Source of the DNA: Amia ocellicauda
Lineage: Eukaryota > Chordata > Actinopteri > Amiiformes > Amiidae
Assembly (NCBI RefSeq): GCF_036373705.1
Contig: NC_089850.1
Coordinates: 34,830,233 to 34,894,232, forward strand
Reading direction: 5' to 3'
Length of the DNA stretch: 64,000 nucleotides
Positions 17,301-30,643 of the stretch are shown here, in pieces. Position 1 is the first letter of the stretch, and the number at the start of each line of letters is the position of its first letter. A model generated the notes under the pieces. It was not told the DNA's origin. It searched no databases and saw only the letters and a list, made by a program, of their open reading frames with translations. The translations under genes and the position numbers were made by a program.

Positions 17301-20300
17301 GTAACATTATCCAGTATGTGAACAGTGCATGGTGTCTGGTGGGGAAGGGGTGCAGTCCTGGGAGTCACCTGTGAGGGGCAGTGTAGAGTGAACCCTGTTG
17401 TGAAGTTCTGAACATCAGTCTTATTGCCCAGAGGTTCCAGCTGTGAGACAGACACAAGGACACAGTCAGACAGGCAGAGAGACAGACACTGAACTGACAC
17501 AGACAGACACGTGGGACAGACATTCAGTCAGATACAAAACCAGTCAGACACACAGAGACACACACAGTCAAACACTCAGTCAGTCAATGAACAAGTGAGG
17601 CAGCGACTGCCTCATGGACAGACTGTCACAGACAGAGAAACAGACAGACGCACACAGGTGCAGACAGTGAGAGAGAGTCAGTCAGTCATTCAGTAAGAGA
17701 GACAGTCAGTCAGTGTTAATGTCAGTGTGTCAATGTGTCAGTCAGTATGTCAGTTTGTCAATGTTTTTGTCAGTGTTATCAGGCAGTGCAGTGTGTCAAT
17801 GCATCATTATCACCATGTTGTTCCACAGGGATCGGGCCATGTGGGATTGGGCCTTCTGACTGAGGTGGAAACAATCTGGAGTGAAGAACGTGCGATCAGG
17901 GCGCCCATCCTGGGTGTGGGTGGAGGGGGGACATATAGGTGGGGGGAGAGGAGAGAGATCTTATCATGTGCAAAAGACTGAGAGACAGACAGAGGTAGTC
18001 TAAACATTATACACGCTCAATGCCTAGAAATGAAGACCACTACATCTATTCTTTAAATGTTCTGAGGGTGTCTGCAGATGGTTTTGCTTCATTGTTAAAT
18101 GAGACTGTTACCTGATGATGTTATGGAGTTAATAATGTTTTCTCCAATGTGGAAATGCCAAACAAAATGGAAGGTGACATAAATGTATCAAGGTGCTTAT
18201 CTCAGAGTTAACCATTTAACATAAAATAAAAATGCTAGTAAATTTCACTTGACATTGCAGTGTCACAAATGTTGGCCAGGTGCAGAGTGGGCTGCCTGCA
18301 GTGCCTCTGACCTGCAGCAGGGGGAGCACCACCTCCCTGAAGAAAGGCTGCACCACCACAGTGAAGTCATCACGCGTGTCGTATCGCCCGGAGTCCACCA
18401 GCTCAAGAACTGCTCGCTGCCACGGCAAGACACGCACAGGGCACACAGGACAAATGGCACAGGTGACAATTTTCCAAAGATTTAAAATTGTGCTACATAA
18501 TATTTGACTGCTGATCAAGTGATGTAAAAAGGATAAAGCAGGATTGTGTATAATAGTGTGGGGGATTTTTTTTTAATAAACAGTTAAGGTGCTTTTTAAT
18601 GTTCTCTTTTAAAAGTATACGCAGCATAAACAAGTATTATAATAAAATATGTTTTGCTGATCTTGCCTGTTCATTATTTTGGAATCACAGTTTAAAAGGG
18701 ACTGACACTGAGGAACAGGCAGGGCGTCCTTGTCTACGTACCCAGTTGCCAGTATTACTGGTGTAATATTGCTGTATTGGTGGGATTCATGTTTAGCTGC
18801 TCTGGGTGTGGCTATTTTCCGGGGAAGTTCGTACCTGATAGGCTCTGTTCAGGTCATTCAATGTCTGGAGCTCCCTGGACCCCTCCTTAGGCTTCACCAC
18901 ACAGCGACACAATATACTGAGAAACAGAGGGGGGGGGGGGCAGTCAGCCACTGAGTGTCACTTTACAGTCAGACTGGGGGAGTGGAGACACTTGCAAGCT
19001 TATTCAAAAGACCATGATGTAATTGGAGTTGACTGATTAATGAGCAAGTTACAACACAAGGTGAAGGAGTTAATTGGTAAACGAGTCTGATGAAGTTGAG
19101 GAGTAAATTGCAGACTGAGGGAGTTAATAAAGGGGAGAGGGCATTGAGGAGATAATTGGTTAACAAGGGTGTTAAATGCTGAGGTGTAAATTGGTTAAGG
19201 AGACCGTTACTTGACAATCAGGGTGGGGCAGCCCAGGCTGCGGTCCTGGTGCAATCTGCGCAGGGGGGTAATGTGCATCGGCTCGACCAGGTTCACAAAC
19301 ACCCGCGGCACCTGGGGAGAGAGACAGGCAGGCACTGAGAGACAGACACTAAGTTGCAGACAGGTACTGCACTGAGAAACAGACAGACAGAAAGGAGCAG
19401 GTGACAGAGAGACAGAGGGAAAGAGAGACAGACAGAGAGACAGTGCTAGAGCTGTACCTCTTTGTGTAGGATGTCCAGAGCCTGCTGGATTCGGATCATG
19501 AAATTCCGGGGTGAGAAATAGATCTACATAGATAGAGAGGGAGGAGGGAACTATAAGAACAGAACACCAGTTGAAAGGTTACAGACTTTAAATGCTTAAT
19601 TAAACCCGTCTTTTGGCCTCCCCTGCCAGTTTCCCCCCCAGCACCAGGCCTCACACTGTCAGTGCAGTAGTCACACAGGTCATTGCCTCCGATGAACACT
19701 GTCACCAACTTCCAGTCCCTCTGGAAATCCACTCGCTGAGGAGACAAGGAGGGGGAGAGATGTAGTGAGGGAGCGAGGCGCAGAGAGAGACCTGTATTTA
19801 CATGCTCTGATAACAACGATGTCATTAGGTTATGCCAATAAAGCTTTTTTGAATTGACTTGAGAGTGGAGCGTATGTGTGAGATGGAGAGACAGTTGCTA
19901 CAGTGTATTGCAACAGCAGCTATTTCACCATTCTACTACTACTATCACTAGGCCGGTTCTACAGACCTGATACTGCTGCCCCCTATTGTAACTTCAGTAT
20001 TCCATGTTTCTCCCACTGTAATCCCCAGGTCTACCACTAGATGGCAGCGTTTCTCCCTGTCTGTCTCCTGCAGCTGACTTTGTGTGCTTGACAGCATGTC
20101 AGTCTGTGTGTATGCGTGTATGTGTGTGTGGCGATTGTTTGTGTGTGGCAAGTGTATGTTATTGTGTGGAAGAGTCTATACCAGGGTGTATGTGTTGGTG
20201 TGTGTTAGTGGGCTACAGTGTGTAGCTGTGTTTGAGTGAAAATATTGTATATTATTATATTATAAATATATGTTGACGTTTTAAAAGTATAATTTCTGTA

Positions 20301-22030
20301 TTTATTCTTCCTCATTGATGGAATGCTTTGTCAACTCTGATGTAACTTAGTCCTGCCAATATAGCTTTTCTGAATTGAAATGAATTGAATTTTGGTGTGT
20401 GTGTAGCAGTTTGGGTCTTTGTGTGTGTGTGTGTGAAGTTTGTGTCTGTGTGTGTGTAGCAGTTTGTGTCTATGTGTGTGTATAGTTATTAGTTGTCTCA
20501 CCTGGTCCTGCTTCATCAACTTCACCAGGGTGTGCACTTGGCCCGGTAAGTCCCTGTCAGAGAGACAGACAATTAAAAGACAGTCAAGAATATCTACAAC
20601 AAAAGAAGTTAAAGAGAGAGATAGAAACATGTACCAGTCCTGTATGGACAGACAGACAGACTGAAGTGTAAATCCCTGCGTCACAATGATTAAATAGACG
20701 GACTCATCCGCCACCTGCACCCCCCCCTCTTGGATCTTTCCTCCCATGCCCCACTCTCCCTCTACCCCTTTCACCCCATTGCTGATAATTTCACTGCTTC
20801 CCTGATCCTTCTCCACTCCCCAAACTCTCCACACCCCTGCCCCCTTCTCCCCTGTGCCACCTATCCCCCAGCCCCCATGCCCTTCCTACACTGTGGTGGC
20901 TCCGGGCTGCGCCTGGTTCAGGAAGGCGTTGGCAGCGGTGTTTCCAATGCCCACAGAGAAGCCAGTCAAAGCCGCATTGAACCTCCGCAGCAAGTCTGCA
21001 GAGACACACAGACACACACTGTAAGCAGGTCAAAACACACTCACACACACACATTCATACACACACTCTCTCTCTCACACACTCACACCTAAACACTATC
21101 AACATGTCTAAACACACATTCACTGATACACTGCTCAGAGAATACAGAGGTACAGTGTGTTACTCACTGGGCAGGGTGGTGACTGTGTTCAGGGTCTGAT
21201 CTCCTCCAATACTGAAAAACACACAATAATAATAATATTAAAAGAAGAATATTCAGAATCAATTTTTTCTGCCCCTTCTCCTTTTCCCACTCTTGCCCCC
21301 CTATCACAATCTCCCATCTTTTCCATCCCTCTCCCTGTATCTGCCCCTCTCCCCCTTTCCTGCCCTGTATCCCCTGTTATCTACCCCGCCACCCTCAAAT
21401 AATTTTCCTCTTCTGTCCCCACTCTGTTTATCTCTGCCCCCTCTACTGCCACAAATTTGCCCTTCTCTGTCTCTCCTGCCTCCTTCTACTCCTTCTCTTT
21501 GTGTTGACTTGCTCACTGTCCTCTCTTGCCCCCTTTCTCCCTGAGTTGCATCTCTATCTGCCCCTCACCTCCAGGAAAGCCCCCTGTACTGCTTCAGGAC
21601 ATCCAGGATGTTGTTGGGGTTGGCACCAACACCATTTCCTGCCTGCAGAGACACACAGACAAGACACACACACGGGCAACATGACAGACAGTGAGACAGA
21701 TACAAACACAGAGACCGTGAAACATGCATGCAAACACACAGGCAGACAATGAGACAGACACAGAAAGTTAGACAGAAACACGGTCACACAGACAGAGAGA
21801 GATACACACAAAGACAGTCCGAGAGACACGGAAAGACATTGCGAGAGACAGACAGACAGGCATTATAAAGTCATTGAGAAAGTGATGACTGCAGTCTGCA
21901 GACAGTGAGAGAGACACACAGACAGACAGACAGACAGGAAGACGGACAGACAGACACAGAACCTCTTACCGTCAAAGAGTCTCCTATAGCTGCTACCACT
22001 TTGATGTCCCCTGGCCTGAGATAGTGGACT

Positions 22031-22066
<36 letters not shown>

Positions 22067-22798
22067 CAGTCAGGAAGGCAACAGAAACAGGCTTTTCCCT
22101 ACCTATAGCACTGACCATAAACTCTACCCTTATCCTAATTTTAAACTTAATCTCAACCTAACTCTAACCTTATCCATTACCACAGCATTGACCCTAATCC
22201 TAGTGCTAACCCACTTCAACACCTACCAGGGCTTACCTGAAGTGGGGGGGGTGTCCGAGGGGCTGTGATCAGTGCAATGCAGCTCACTACCCAACACCTG
22301 CACAGAGAGGGAGAGAGAGAGAGAAAATCACTACACAGGCACACACACACACAACACAGTCAGTACAACCCCAAACACAGACAGAGACACAGTTAACCCA
22401 GCCCTGCACAAACAGACACACCAACACACCCACACAGCCCTGTGCATACAGACACACACAGAAACCACAGAGACGCAACCCCGGACACAGACACACAGCC
22501 CTGATGAGCCCTGCACACACAGAGACACAGTCAGACACACAGCCCTGCTGCACACTGCATATCAACACACTGCATGCATGCATTACAACACAGGACAGGA
22601 GAGAGCGAGAGAGACTCACCGGGTCAAGGGGTTTGGGCACTGTGGGAGTGGAACTATGTGTGGTAGTGTGATTCTGTGTGGAAGTGGGAGTGTGTGTGGG
22701 AGTCGGTGGGGTGGCGTTGCTCTTGTGCAGCGTCCGAGATCTGGGCTGGGGAGAGCTGGGAAAAGAGTTCCTGTGAGTGCGGAGGAACGGACAGTCCT

Positions 22799-22850
<52 letters not shown>

Positions 22851-25800
22851 GGTGTTAACTGATGTTTAGTTCTCTGCCAGACAGAGTTCAATCACAAACA
22901 GAAAAGAGGAAAGCCTGAGAGAGCAGGAGAAGGGATTCATTTAAAAGCCCAGCCAGGGGGGAATCAGGGAGGTCTGAGGGAGGGAGGGAGGGAGAGAAGG
23001 AGTGAGGGTAGTGGGGTAGCAGACAGAGCTGAGGGCCGGAGTAGAGAGACAGGGTGAGTCTCACCTTGGTGGGGCACACAACAGGGCTGATGTCATTGTC
23101 CTCCATGGCAGGCTGCTCTCCCATGGGCTGCAGCTGGAAGAGAGGCTGTGAGATTGGGTGGAGTGCCTCTGACTTTCCAGTGAACTCAGGTACAGGTCTG
23201 TCTGTCTTCTCTGCTTTATTTAATGTAAATCAGTCCAGAAGGCTTCATAACTCACCACCTAAAAATCGTCTGGGGAGTTGAAGAATTGCATTGCACCAGT
23301 GACTGTACTGGTTCCATTGATCCAATCTCACATGTGTTTCCCAGTCTGTGGACAAGGGTTTAATTTATAGAGCTGCCATTTACGTCAGAGCTGCCCTGTA
23401 ATACTAAGTGGCCTAGAAGTGCTCCACGGTTAGGGCTGGAGAGCACTGTGCTACAGCAAAAGATGCTGACTCATAGGTGATCTTTATACTCTCTTTAAAA
23501 CACTTAAATAACTTCCTTCTTTTAATCAACTTAGTCAATTAGCCCCCACACTAAAAGTCAGTCTTTCATCAGACAATGGACATGTCCTCACACTGTCAAT
23601 CCAGACAGGAGAGGAGGATGTGATAAGAGGGACAGAGACACAGATGGGCTCAGCGCCCAGAGAAGATTCTCACCAAGACTTAGTCACCTCTTTCTCCTTT
23701 TCTTCATCTCCCTCTATAACTTTATGAACTCTTCCCGATAAATCTTATCTCACAGAGGAGCAGGAATCAGGGATAATTTCCCAGGGCTGCTGCCACCGAG
23801 GGAGATAGACGGCGCTGACAGAGACACACAGAGGGCACAGAACCACTCTCTCACTGCTGCTCCTCACAACCACCAGCACAACCTGATCTAATCTGATCTC
23901 AGCCCATCTAATCTAATCTGCCATGCTCTCCCAGGTTGATGTGGGGTGATCTTGGCTTTCCAATCAGCCAGTCCTTGTGTTCAGATCCTTAACTTCCCTG
24001 GCCTTGACTAAGGGAGAGGTGGAGGGGGGGTTAGTGTTTTACTGCAGTGCTGACACTGATCTCTGCTCTGAACCCTGACTCCTGACTCAAATTCAAATCA
24101 GTTTGATAAGATTGTCCTCCACTATGCTTCACTGCACTAACGGCTCCTGTACACAGCAGGCCCTGTTACTGCTGAGTGCAGTGTGAGTCAGCTGTGTGTC
24201 AGGTGTGACAGGCGTGTGTCAGTCAGGCTCACCAGGCCAGTCCACAGCTGCAGGGCCAGGCGGAGGGCATCGTGTCCAGCAGGGGTCTCCCTCCCTCCCT
24301 GCACACAGGAGACACACAGACAGTGAGGAAAGTTGCTAGTGACACATACAACAGTTAACCTACATGGCATTCCTGAAAAAAAGGAATCACAAAAAATAAA
24401 ACCCAGACCCACAGGTGTCTTTTCTGTCAGCGTCACCGTCTGCAGGGTATGGTCAGGATACTGAAATACTCCAACCTTACACACACAGTGTCAATACATA
24501 GCAGTCCTACCAGCTTTCAAAGCAGAGGTGGACGGCAACAGCACTTGTCACTCACCACCTTGTAGTCCGTGCCAGTGCCAGTGGGCAGGGCCTGGATGTG
24601 CACAGTGAAGTCCTCTCTGTCGTTGTACCACTGCTTCTCCACCAGCTGCTGCTCCAGAGCCTCCTGCACACAGCACAGACCGGCACAGACACAGTTACAC
24701 TGAGCTAAAGCCACCAGGCCCAAACTCACCAGAGCAGATGATCCAAGTGGCAGACACACAACACAGACACGCACACGGGAGCTGGTTACACCCGTTCTCC
24801 CACGACGGAGACGACAGCACAGCCAGGTAAACGAACAGGGCTGAGGGACAGGGGACGAGGCGGGAGGAGGAGGAGAATAGGAGCATGGCAAAGAAGGAGA
24901 AGACTGAGCAGCAGCACTAGGCCCTGATGCAGTGGGAAGGAGCAGTGATAAAGAGGAGCAGCAGTACAGTGATGAAGAGGAGCAGTGCCGTGATGAAGAT
25001 TAAGTTTACCTCCAGAGCTCGGGTGAGAACAGCATCCGTCAGTCGGACCCCGGCGGCACTGAGAGCTCCTTCACACTGACCACAGCGCCTGCAGACACAC
25101 GGCACACTGAGCACACTGCACTGTACTGCACTACACTCACACACACTGCACTGCTGTCAATGCAGAGGCCACAGCCAGTATGGCAGTGTTGTGTGAATAT
25201 AAATATCCAGAAATAGCCCAGTCTGACATACCTGCCCCCCAGAGCCTGTCCTGTCTGTCCCACCCATGGCACCACGCTGACCAGCGCCCGGGGGACCTGC
25301 ACACAATGACAAACGGGGACAGCAATAGAGACCAACACACAGAGATAGGGGTGTAGGGACAGACAGAGGGACACATAGGTACAGAGGCAGGGGGACACAC
25401 AGGTACAGACAGACATTTAGGTAGAAAGGAAAAATACCATTATGAGTTCACTTTCTTTTTAAGAAAATAAGTATACATAGCCCTATTCTTAGTTAAATAC
25501 ATTAAGAATTTAGGTGGCACAGTGGCTTACAATGGGAATTATTGTATTTATTTTTATTTATTCCTCTGGTTAACAGGCCAGTTCTCCTCACCTGTCTGTG
25601 CAGCACCTGTACAGCGCTCTCTACCTGCTCCACTGCACTCTGCACAGCTGGGCTGACCTGAGAGACATGGACAGACACAGAGACAGGGTGAGACATGGGG
25701 ATAAAGGGTGGACAGACAGAGTTTATCAGGCAGACAGACAAGTGTGGAGGGGTGTGTGTTGGTACCTGGGTGTCACAGGGACAGGGCTGCTCTCCACTGA

Positions 25801-27732
25801 ACAGCAGGATCAGTCTCCAGCCTCGGTCTGAGGGCCTGGCCTGCATGGAGAGACAGGATGTTACCCTGACCTGCCTGACACTGGCCCTCCAGTCCTCCAC
25901 CTACTGAACACTGATACTGAGCACTGTCCCCCCCAGGCTGACTGACCTACTGATAATGTCTTTTGTTATCTATAGGCAGGCAAACACATGAGGGCTTTTT
26001 CATCTGTGTTCCCACATAGGCAGGGCCTGGGAGTGTACTCTCACTGAACTCTATTCTGCTGCAGTTATTTTATTTTGTTTTATTGCTCCTAATTGCCTTG
26101 TGATTAAATAAATAGCTGGTCTTAATCAGCAGAGAGATGTAGATAGTGAGGAGGTTGAAGACAGAGAGGCTAAGAGAGTGCAAGAGAGAGGGAGAGAGAG
26201 GGAGCAAGGGACAGTAAGAGGGAGAAGATTATGGAGAGACAAGAGGGACAGGGTGGGGAGAAAAGGAGAGGAAGAAAGAGTCTGGCTTACAGACAAGATC
26301 ATTACCTCACTGCTCCTGAGAGAGAGAGCCAGGGCCTCAGCCTGTTCTGACAGGGACCTGATGGGCAGTCAGACATGGCACTGAGACACACAGATATAGC
26401 ATGGAGCCTTTGGACAGACAGACACACACACACACACAGATTCACTTCACAGACAGTACTGATATGTTGGACAGACAGACAGACAGTACAGACATATTAC
26501 ACAGACAGACAGGGTACCTGTGCTGGTGTGTGTGGTCAAGCTGCAGTGTGGACAGTTCAGGGTTAAACAGGGACAGGAGCTCTGAGAGAGAGAGAGACAC
26601 AGAGGAAGTCAGAGCACAGGCAGTTACACACTAGCACCCTCACAGGGTCACGCCTTCCCACACACTAACATACATAAACCCCAAATCTAAATCTACAGCC
26701 TTACAGTCAGTGATCCCATCACAGCACTATAGTCTAGCCATTGACTGCTGTGCAGTACTGTGTTGTACAGAGCTTTGTTATGTTGCGCAGTGCTGTGCTG
26801 TATTGTGCTGTGCCGTCTTTGGTTCAGGGCCAGCGTTTGTGTTTAACTGGCTCTATCTGCCACTAGGATCTCTACTGACGCCTGTCACAAATCACTCTCG
26901 CATTTTATTGTTTTATTGTGGAATTTTGCTTATTGGGAAAAGGTAGCACTATTGCCAGCTCACAACTAGCTTTCTTCTATACACAACAGTTAATAGAGTT
27001 AAATCCAAACCCACTTGCTGAATATGTAAGAGCTCTGGATGCTTATATAAATATAATAGATCATCTAGAACATTCTATTACCAAGAGTATGAAGCTGAAG
27101 AATATCCAGAGCTTTCTGTTATGGCAAAATAATGCTCTTCACTACTCTAAATACTACTTTGCAGAACTTTCTGCTACTGAAAGCTACAAAAGAACACATA
27201 TACACCACAGTATTCTTGTTATTATTATAATGTATAGCACATGTACAATGCTTGTAAAAGCCACTGGAGAACTGCCAAGCTCAGATAAGGCAGAGTGGCG
27301 GCTGCTGTGTGTCTGCGCTGATCTGAAGCTTTCCGAGGGACTTTATCTGCTGAGGCCTGACGCTGCACTGTCTTCCTTGGCAGCGCCCTATCACTCCCAC
27401 CATCGGGGCAGAAGGTCACTGAGGTCAGAGACTCAGAGGCATGTCAGAGGAGAAAACCAGGGACTCTCTGTGTCTCTGCGGTAGGACTGAGTGTCTGGCT
27501 TGTAGTGATTCCCTGCACTGCACTGGGAAGCACATAAACAACCTTTCTCCATGGTCACTCCTGAGGGGTGAGATGTGAGGAGTCAGGAGTGAGGGGTGAG
27601 GGGTGAGAGTTGTGGATTTAGGGGTGAGGATTCGGGGGTAAGGGGTGAGAGGTGAGGAGTGAGAGGTGTGGTGCAGGGGGAGAGACACAAGCTGTTGGAG
27701 TTCTGCAGGGTCAGGTCTTTAGTGGGTGTGTT

Positions 27733-27777
<45 letters not shown>

Positions 27778-28415
27778 GACAGACACTGCTAAAGACTTAC
27801 CTGATAACCTTCCTATAACTGTGGCCACTGCACTCCTACAGAGAGAGAGAGAAAGAGAGAACAAACAAGAGGGATTATTATTATTGTTGTTATATTTTGA
27901 CGATGACATAATATTATTTTTCAAGCAGTCCTTAGCAGGTCAGGTGTGCAGTACTAGCTACAGGCCTAGTCCTGCTGTCCAAACAATCGTCCATCTTGGT
28001 CCACTCACTCTGATCACTGATGGGAAATGTTCAGCAGTGCTCTGAGCAACTCACAAAGCGCGGGACTGAGTGAGTCATTCAACTGATCCTTTCTCTGTGC
28101 CGCTCTGAGATGCTCGCCTGCTTAACGCACCCAATGTGTTCTATAAATCAAGGCTCTCAAGTACTGTTCCTGGAGTGGCTACAGTGGCTGCCAACTTTTA
28201 ATTCCAGATAAGTCTGCCTATAAATGTATCAACTTTATCTGATCTAATCAGTCAGGCACATAAAACATTATTTGAAGTATTATTTTTTTTCCATTGAAGG
28301 CTTTTGATTGGTTGATACTCTTTTGGTTCCCCGGGGCACAACTAACAACAGCATTTGCAGCTTTATAGCGAAATATAAAATCCATCAAGTTAATCAGGTA
28401 GTCAGGTCCTCTCTC

Positions 28416-28446
<31 letters not shown>

Positions 28447-30595
28447 TCTTCATTCACAGACTGTCACCCTGCCCAGCTCCTCACCTGTCTGTCTGCACTT
28501 GCTGGTCTCCAGGGAGGATGGGGGGCTACACAGCAGAGAGAGTTGGAGAGAGGGAGAGACAGAGTGTTAGTGTTCTCTGTCAGTCACACATTTTGACAGC
28601 ACCAGAGTTAACACTGTTACACTGCTGCTGTGTGTGTTGTGTTTTACTTTGCATCTGTGCACTGTGCAGTATGTCACTGGACCACACTGCCACTGAACTG
28701 TGCAACACCATCACAGTACTGTAGCACAACACCACTGTCCTGTACTGCTCCACACTCTTCTACACTGTCTCTGTTTGTTGCTATAGTACTGCTTGATGGT
28801 TCTAGCCTGGTATTGATCGTTGGTCAGAGGTCAGAGAGACACTCACCAGGGCTCCTATGGCAGCTACTGTAGAGATGTCTGAGGGCCTCACACTGTGAAC
28901 TGGAGAACACACACACACACCACACACAGACACACACAGACAGATAGACAGATAGACACACAGAGGTACACATCCACACACAGAAACACAGAGATAGGGA
29001 CTTCATTAACAGAGGCAGGAGAGACAGTTTGCTCAGGCAGGACTCTCTGGAAGGATCCTGTGGTAAATCTGGGGTGTATTCCTTACATCAGTCTATTACA
29101 ATGAGAAACTCTGCTGTGACTGATTTGTTCTCCAATGCTGTGGTGTGCTTTGTGCTGGGCTGGTGGTATGAGGGTGGGCCTGGAGTCGGAAAGGGGTGTA
29201 AGGCACTATAGACCAGTTGGAGAGAGGAACACACTCACCTGAGGAAGGGGGAGGCTGGGCAGGGAGGGCAGAGCAGGGCAGGAGCAGCTGTCCCTCTGTC
29301 TGTAAAAGGAAGGACACACAGACACAGTCATCGCACACACATAATCTCTCTGAGAAAATGACTTGGGAAATGTTGGACTGTGTGTCGCTCTCTCTCTGCC
29401 TCACACACATATAAACACATGCTCTGACCCAGGCACTCACATCCTCACACAAACTGACACACCCAAACACAGTGGCCTCACCCTGTCTGCTCCTCCCTCT
29501 GACACTGCAGGCCCCAGGCCTGACACCAGGGGGAGCTCTGACTGTATGTGGGACCCTGTGGAGCACCAAAAGAGGGAGAGGGAGGCAGGGACAGATGGAG
29601 AGAAATATGGGGTGGGAGTTAAGACACATTTTAAGCATGGATATAATGGAGGATATACGTGAGTATAAATATACCGACTTATTTGTGTAATGTGTATTCA
29701 CAGTGTGGGGAAATAGAGAAATTCTCCTCAGGTCCAAAGTACAAAAACTTGGCCTTAAAAGGTAAAACTCCAGGTACAAAAACAAGCAAATTAAAAAATA
29801 AAAGCAAAGCAAAACAAAACACTCACTGGGTTTATAAAAAATAAAACAAAAACTAGCTACAAACATGTAGCTTGGTCCAGCATTAGAAAAACTGACTTTG
29901 ACCTTCTGCTCTTTCATGTCACACCCCAAACAAACCCTCTCTTCCTGCTTCCTTAATACCTTAAGCCTCATCCTCCCCACAATCCACACACATCCAACAC
30001 CAATAACACAATCCCAAGGTTACATCGAAATACATGTATACCAGTAAGTATTTACAGAGATCTCTTTTATAATAAGTCCACTGTTTTTGTCCTTGTTAGC
30101 CAAATGTTCAATGTTTGTTAAGATGTTATGTGAGCTCACATGTTAATGTATGTTCTTTCCATTCTTTCCCCATGTCTGCATGTTGTGGTGGAATACTTTT
30201 GAACAGGTAAGTCAGTGTTTATTTGATGGTCCACAATCTCACAAGGTTCTGTCAGGCTGTGTATAGGACAGGAACATGACCATTGCTCCTAACCATGTGA
30301 TGTACCAGCATCACACTCTGGTTATTAGTTTCTTCACACCAGTGTCTACCATGGGAAGTGCAGCTGTTGTGCTTGTCCCAGTCTTTATTCCATCTTTATT
30401 CTATCTGTTTAATGAGTTAACAGTTTATAGTGTGTGGGACTGAGTGAGTGTGTGTGTGTGACAGATAGAGAAAATGTGTAAGACTGAGTGAGAGAAGTTG
30501 CTGATCATGTCCTGGGAGGAGGACTGCAGTGTGGACTGTGCTTGCATTCCCACTGCTCTCTGCAGCACAGCACTGAACACAACACCCCCTGCTCA

Positions 30596-30643
<48 letters not shown>

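Larger units (their letters stand above)
17369..22028 (-). other. plb1: plb1 repeat 2: intact GDSL lipase domain (12 exons)
   Basis: Exons in transcript order: 21970-22028, 21569-21642, 21168-21211, 20890-20995, 20502-20553, 19655-19735, 19458-19523, 19211-19311, 18835-18916, 18312-18416, 17814-17909, 17369-17440. Key blocks are [15 protein letters not shown] with Ser at about 396, [22 protein letters not shown] with Asp at about 509, [17 protein letters not shown], and DCFHLS with His at about 650. The spacing Ser-Asp-His (113 and 254 residues) is almost the same as the Ser404/Asp518/His659 triad I recall for rat PLB repeat 2, the repeat known to be active. The donor of exon 20890-20995 (GTGTAGGA context) was chosen by phase. 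Confidence 0.92.

Noticed and set aside
26918-27484. 188-codon plus-strand frame in a plb1 intron
   Set aside because: It lies wholly inside the intron between plb1 exons 27801-27835 and 26518-26581, shows no recognisable domain and has AT-rich, non-coding-like composition. Probably chance or an old unrecognised repeat.
27425-27560. Possible extra plb1 exon after a good polypyrimidine-AG near 27570
   Set aside because: The frame in phase with the previous exon gives no PLB-like residues and runs to a stop, while exon 26518-26581 joins exon 27801-27835 directly in phase with a matching LFNPELS block.
29096-29989. 297-codon minus-strand frame
   Set aside because: Only the short 29239-29295 part is a plb1 exon. 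The rest is intronic with a low-complexity, Cys/Leu/Val-rich translation of simple repeats.
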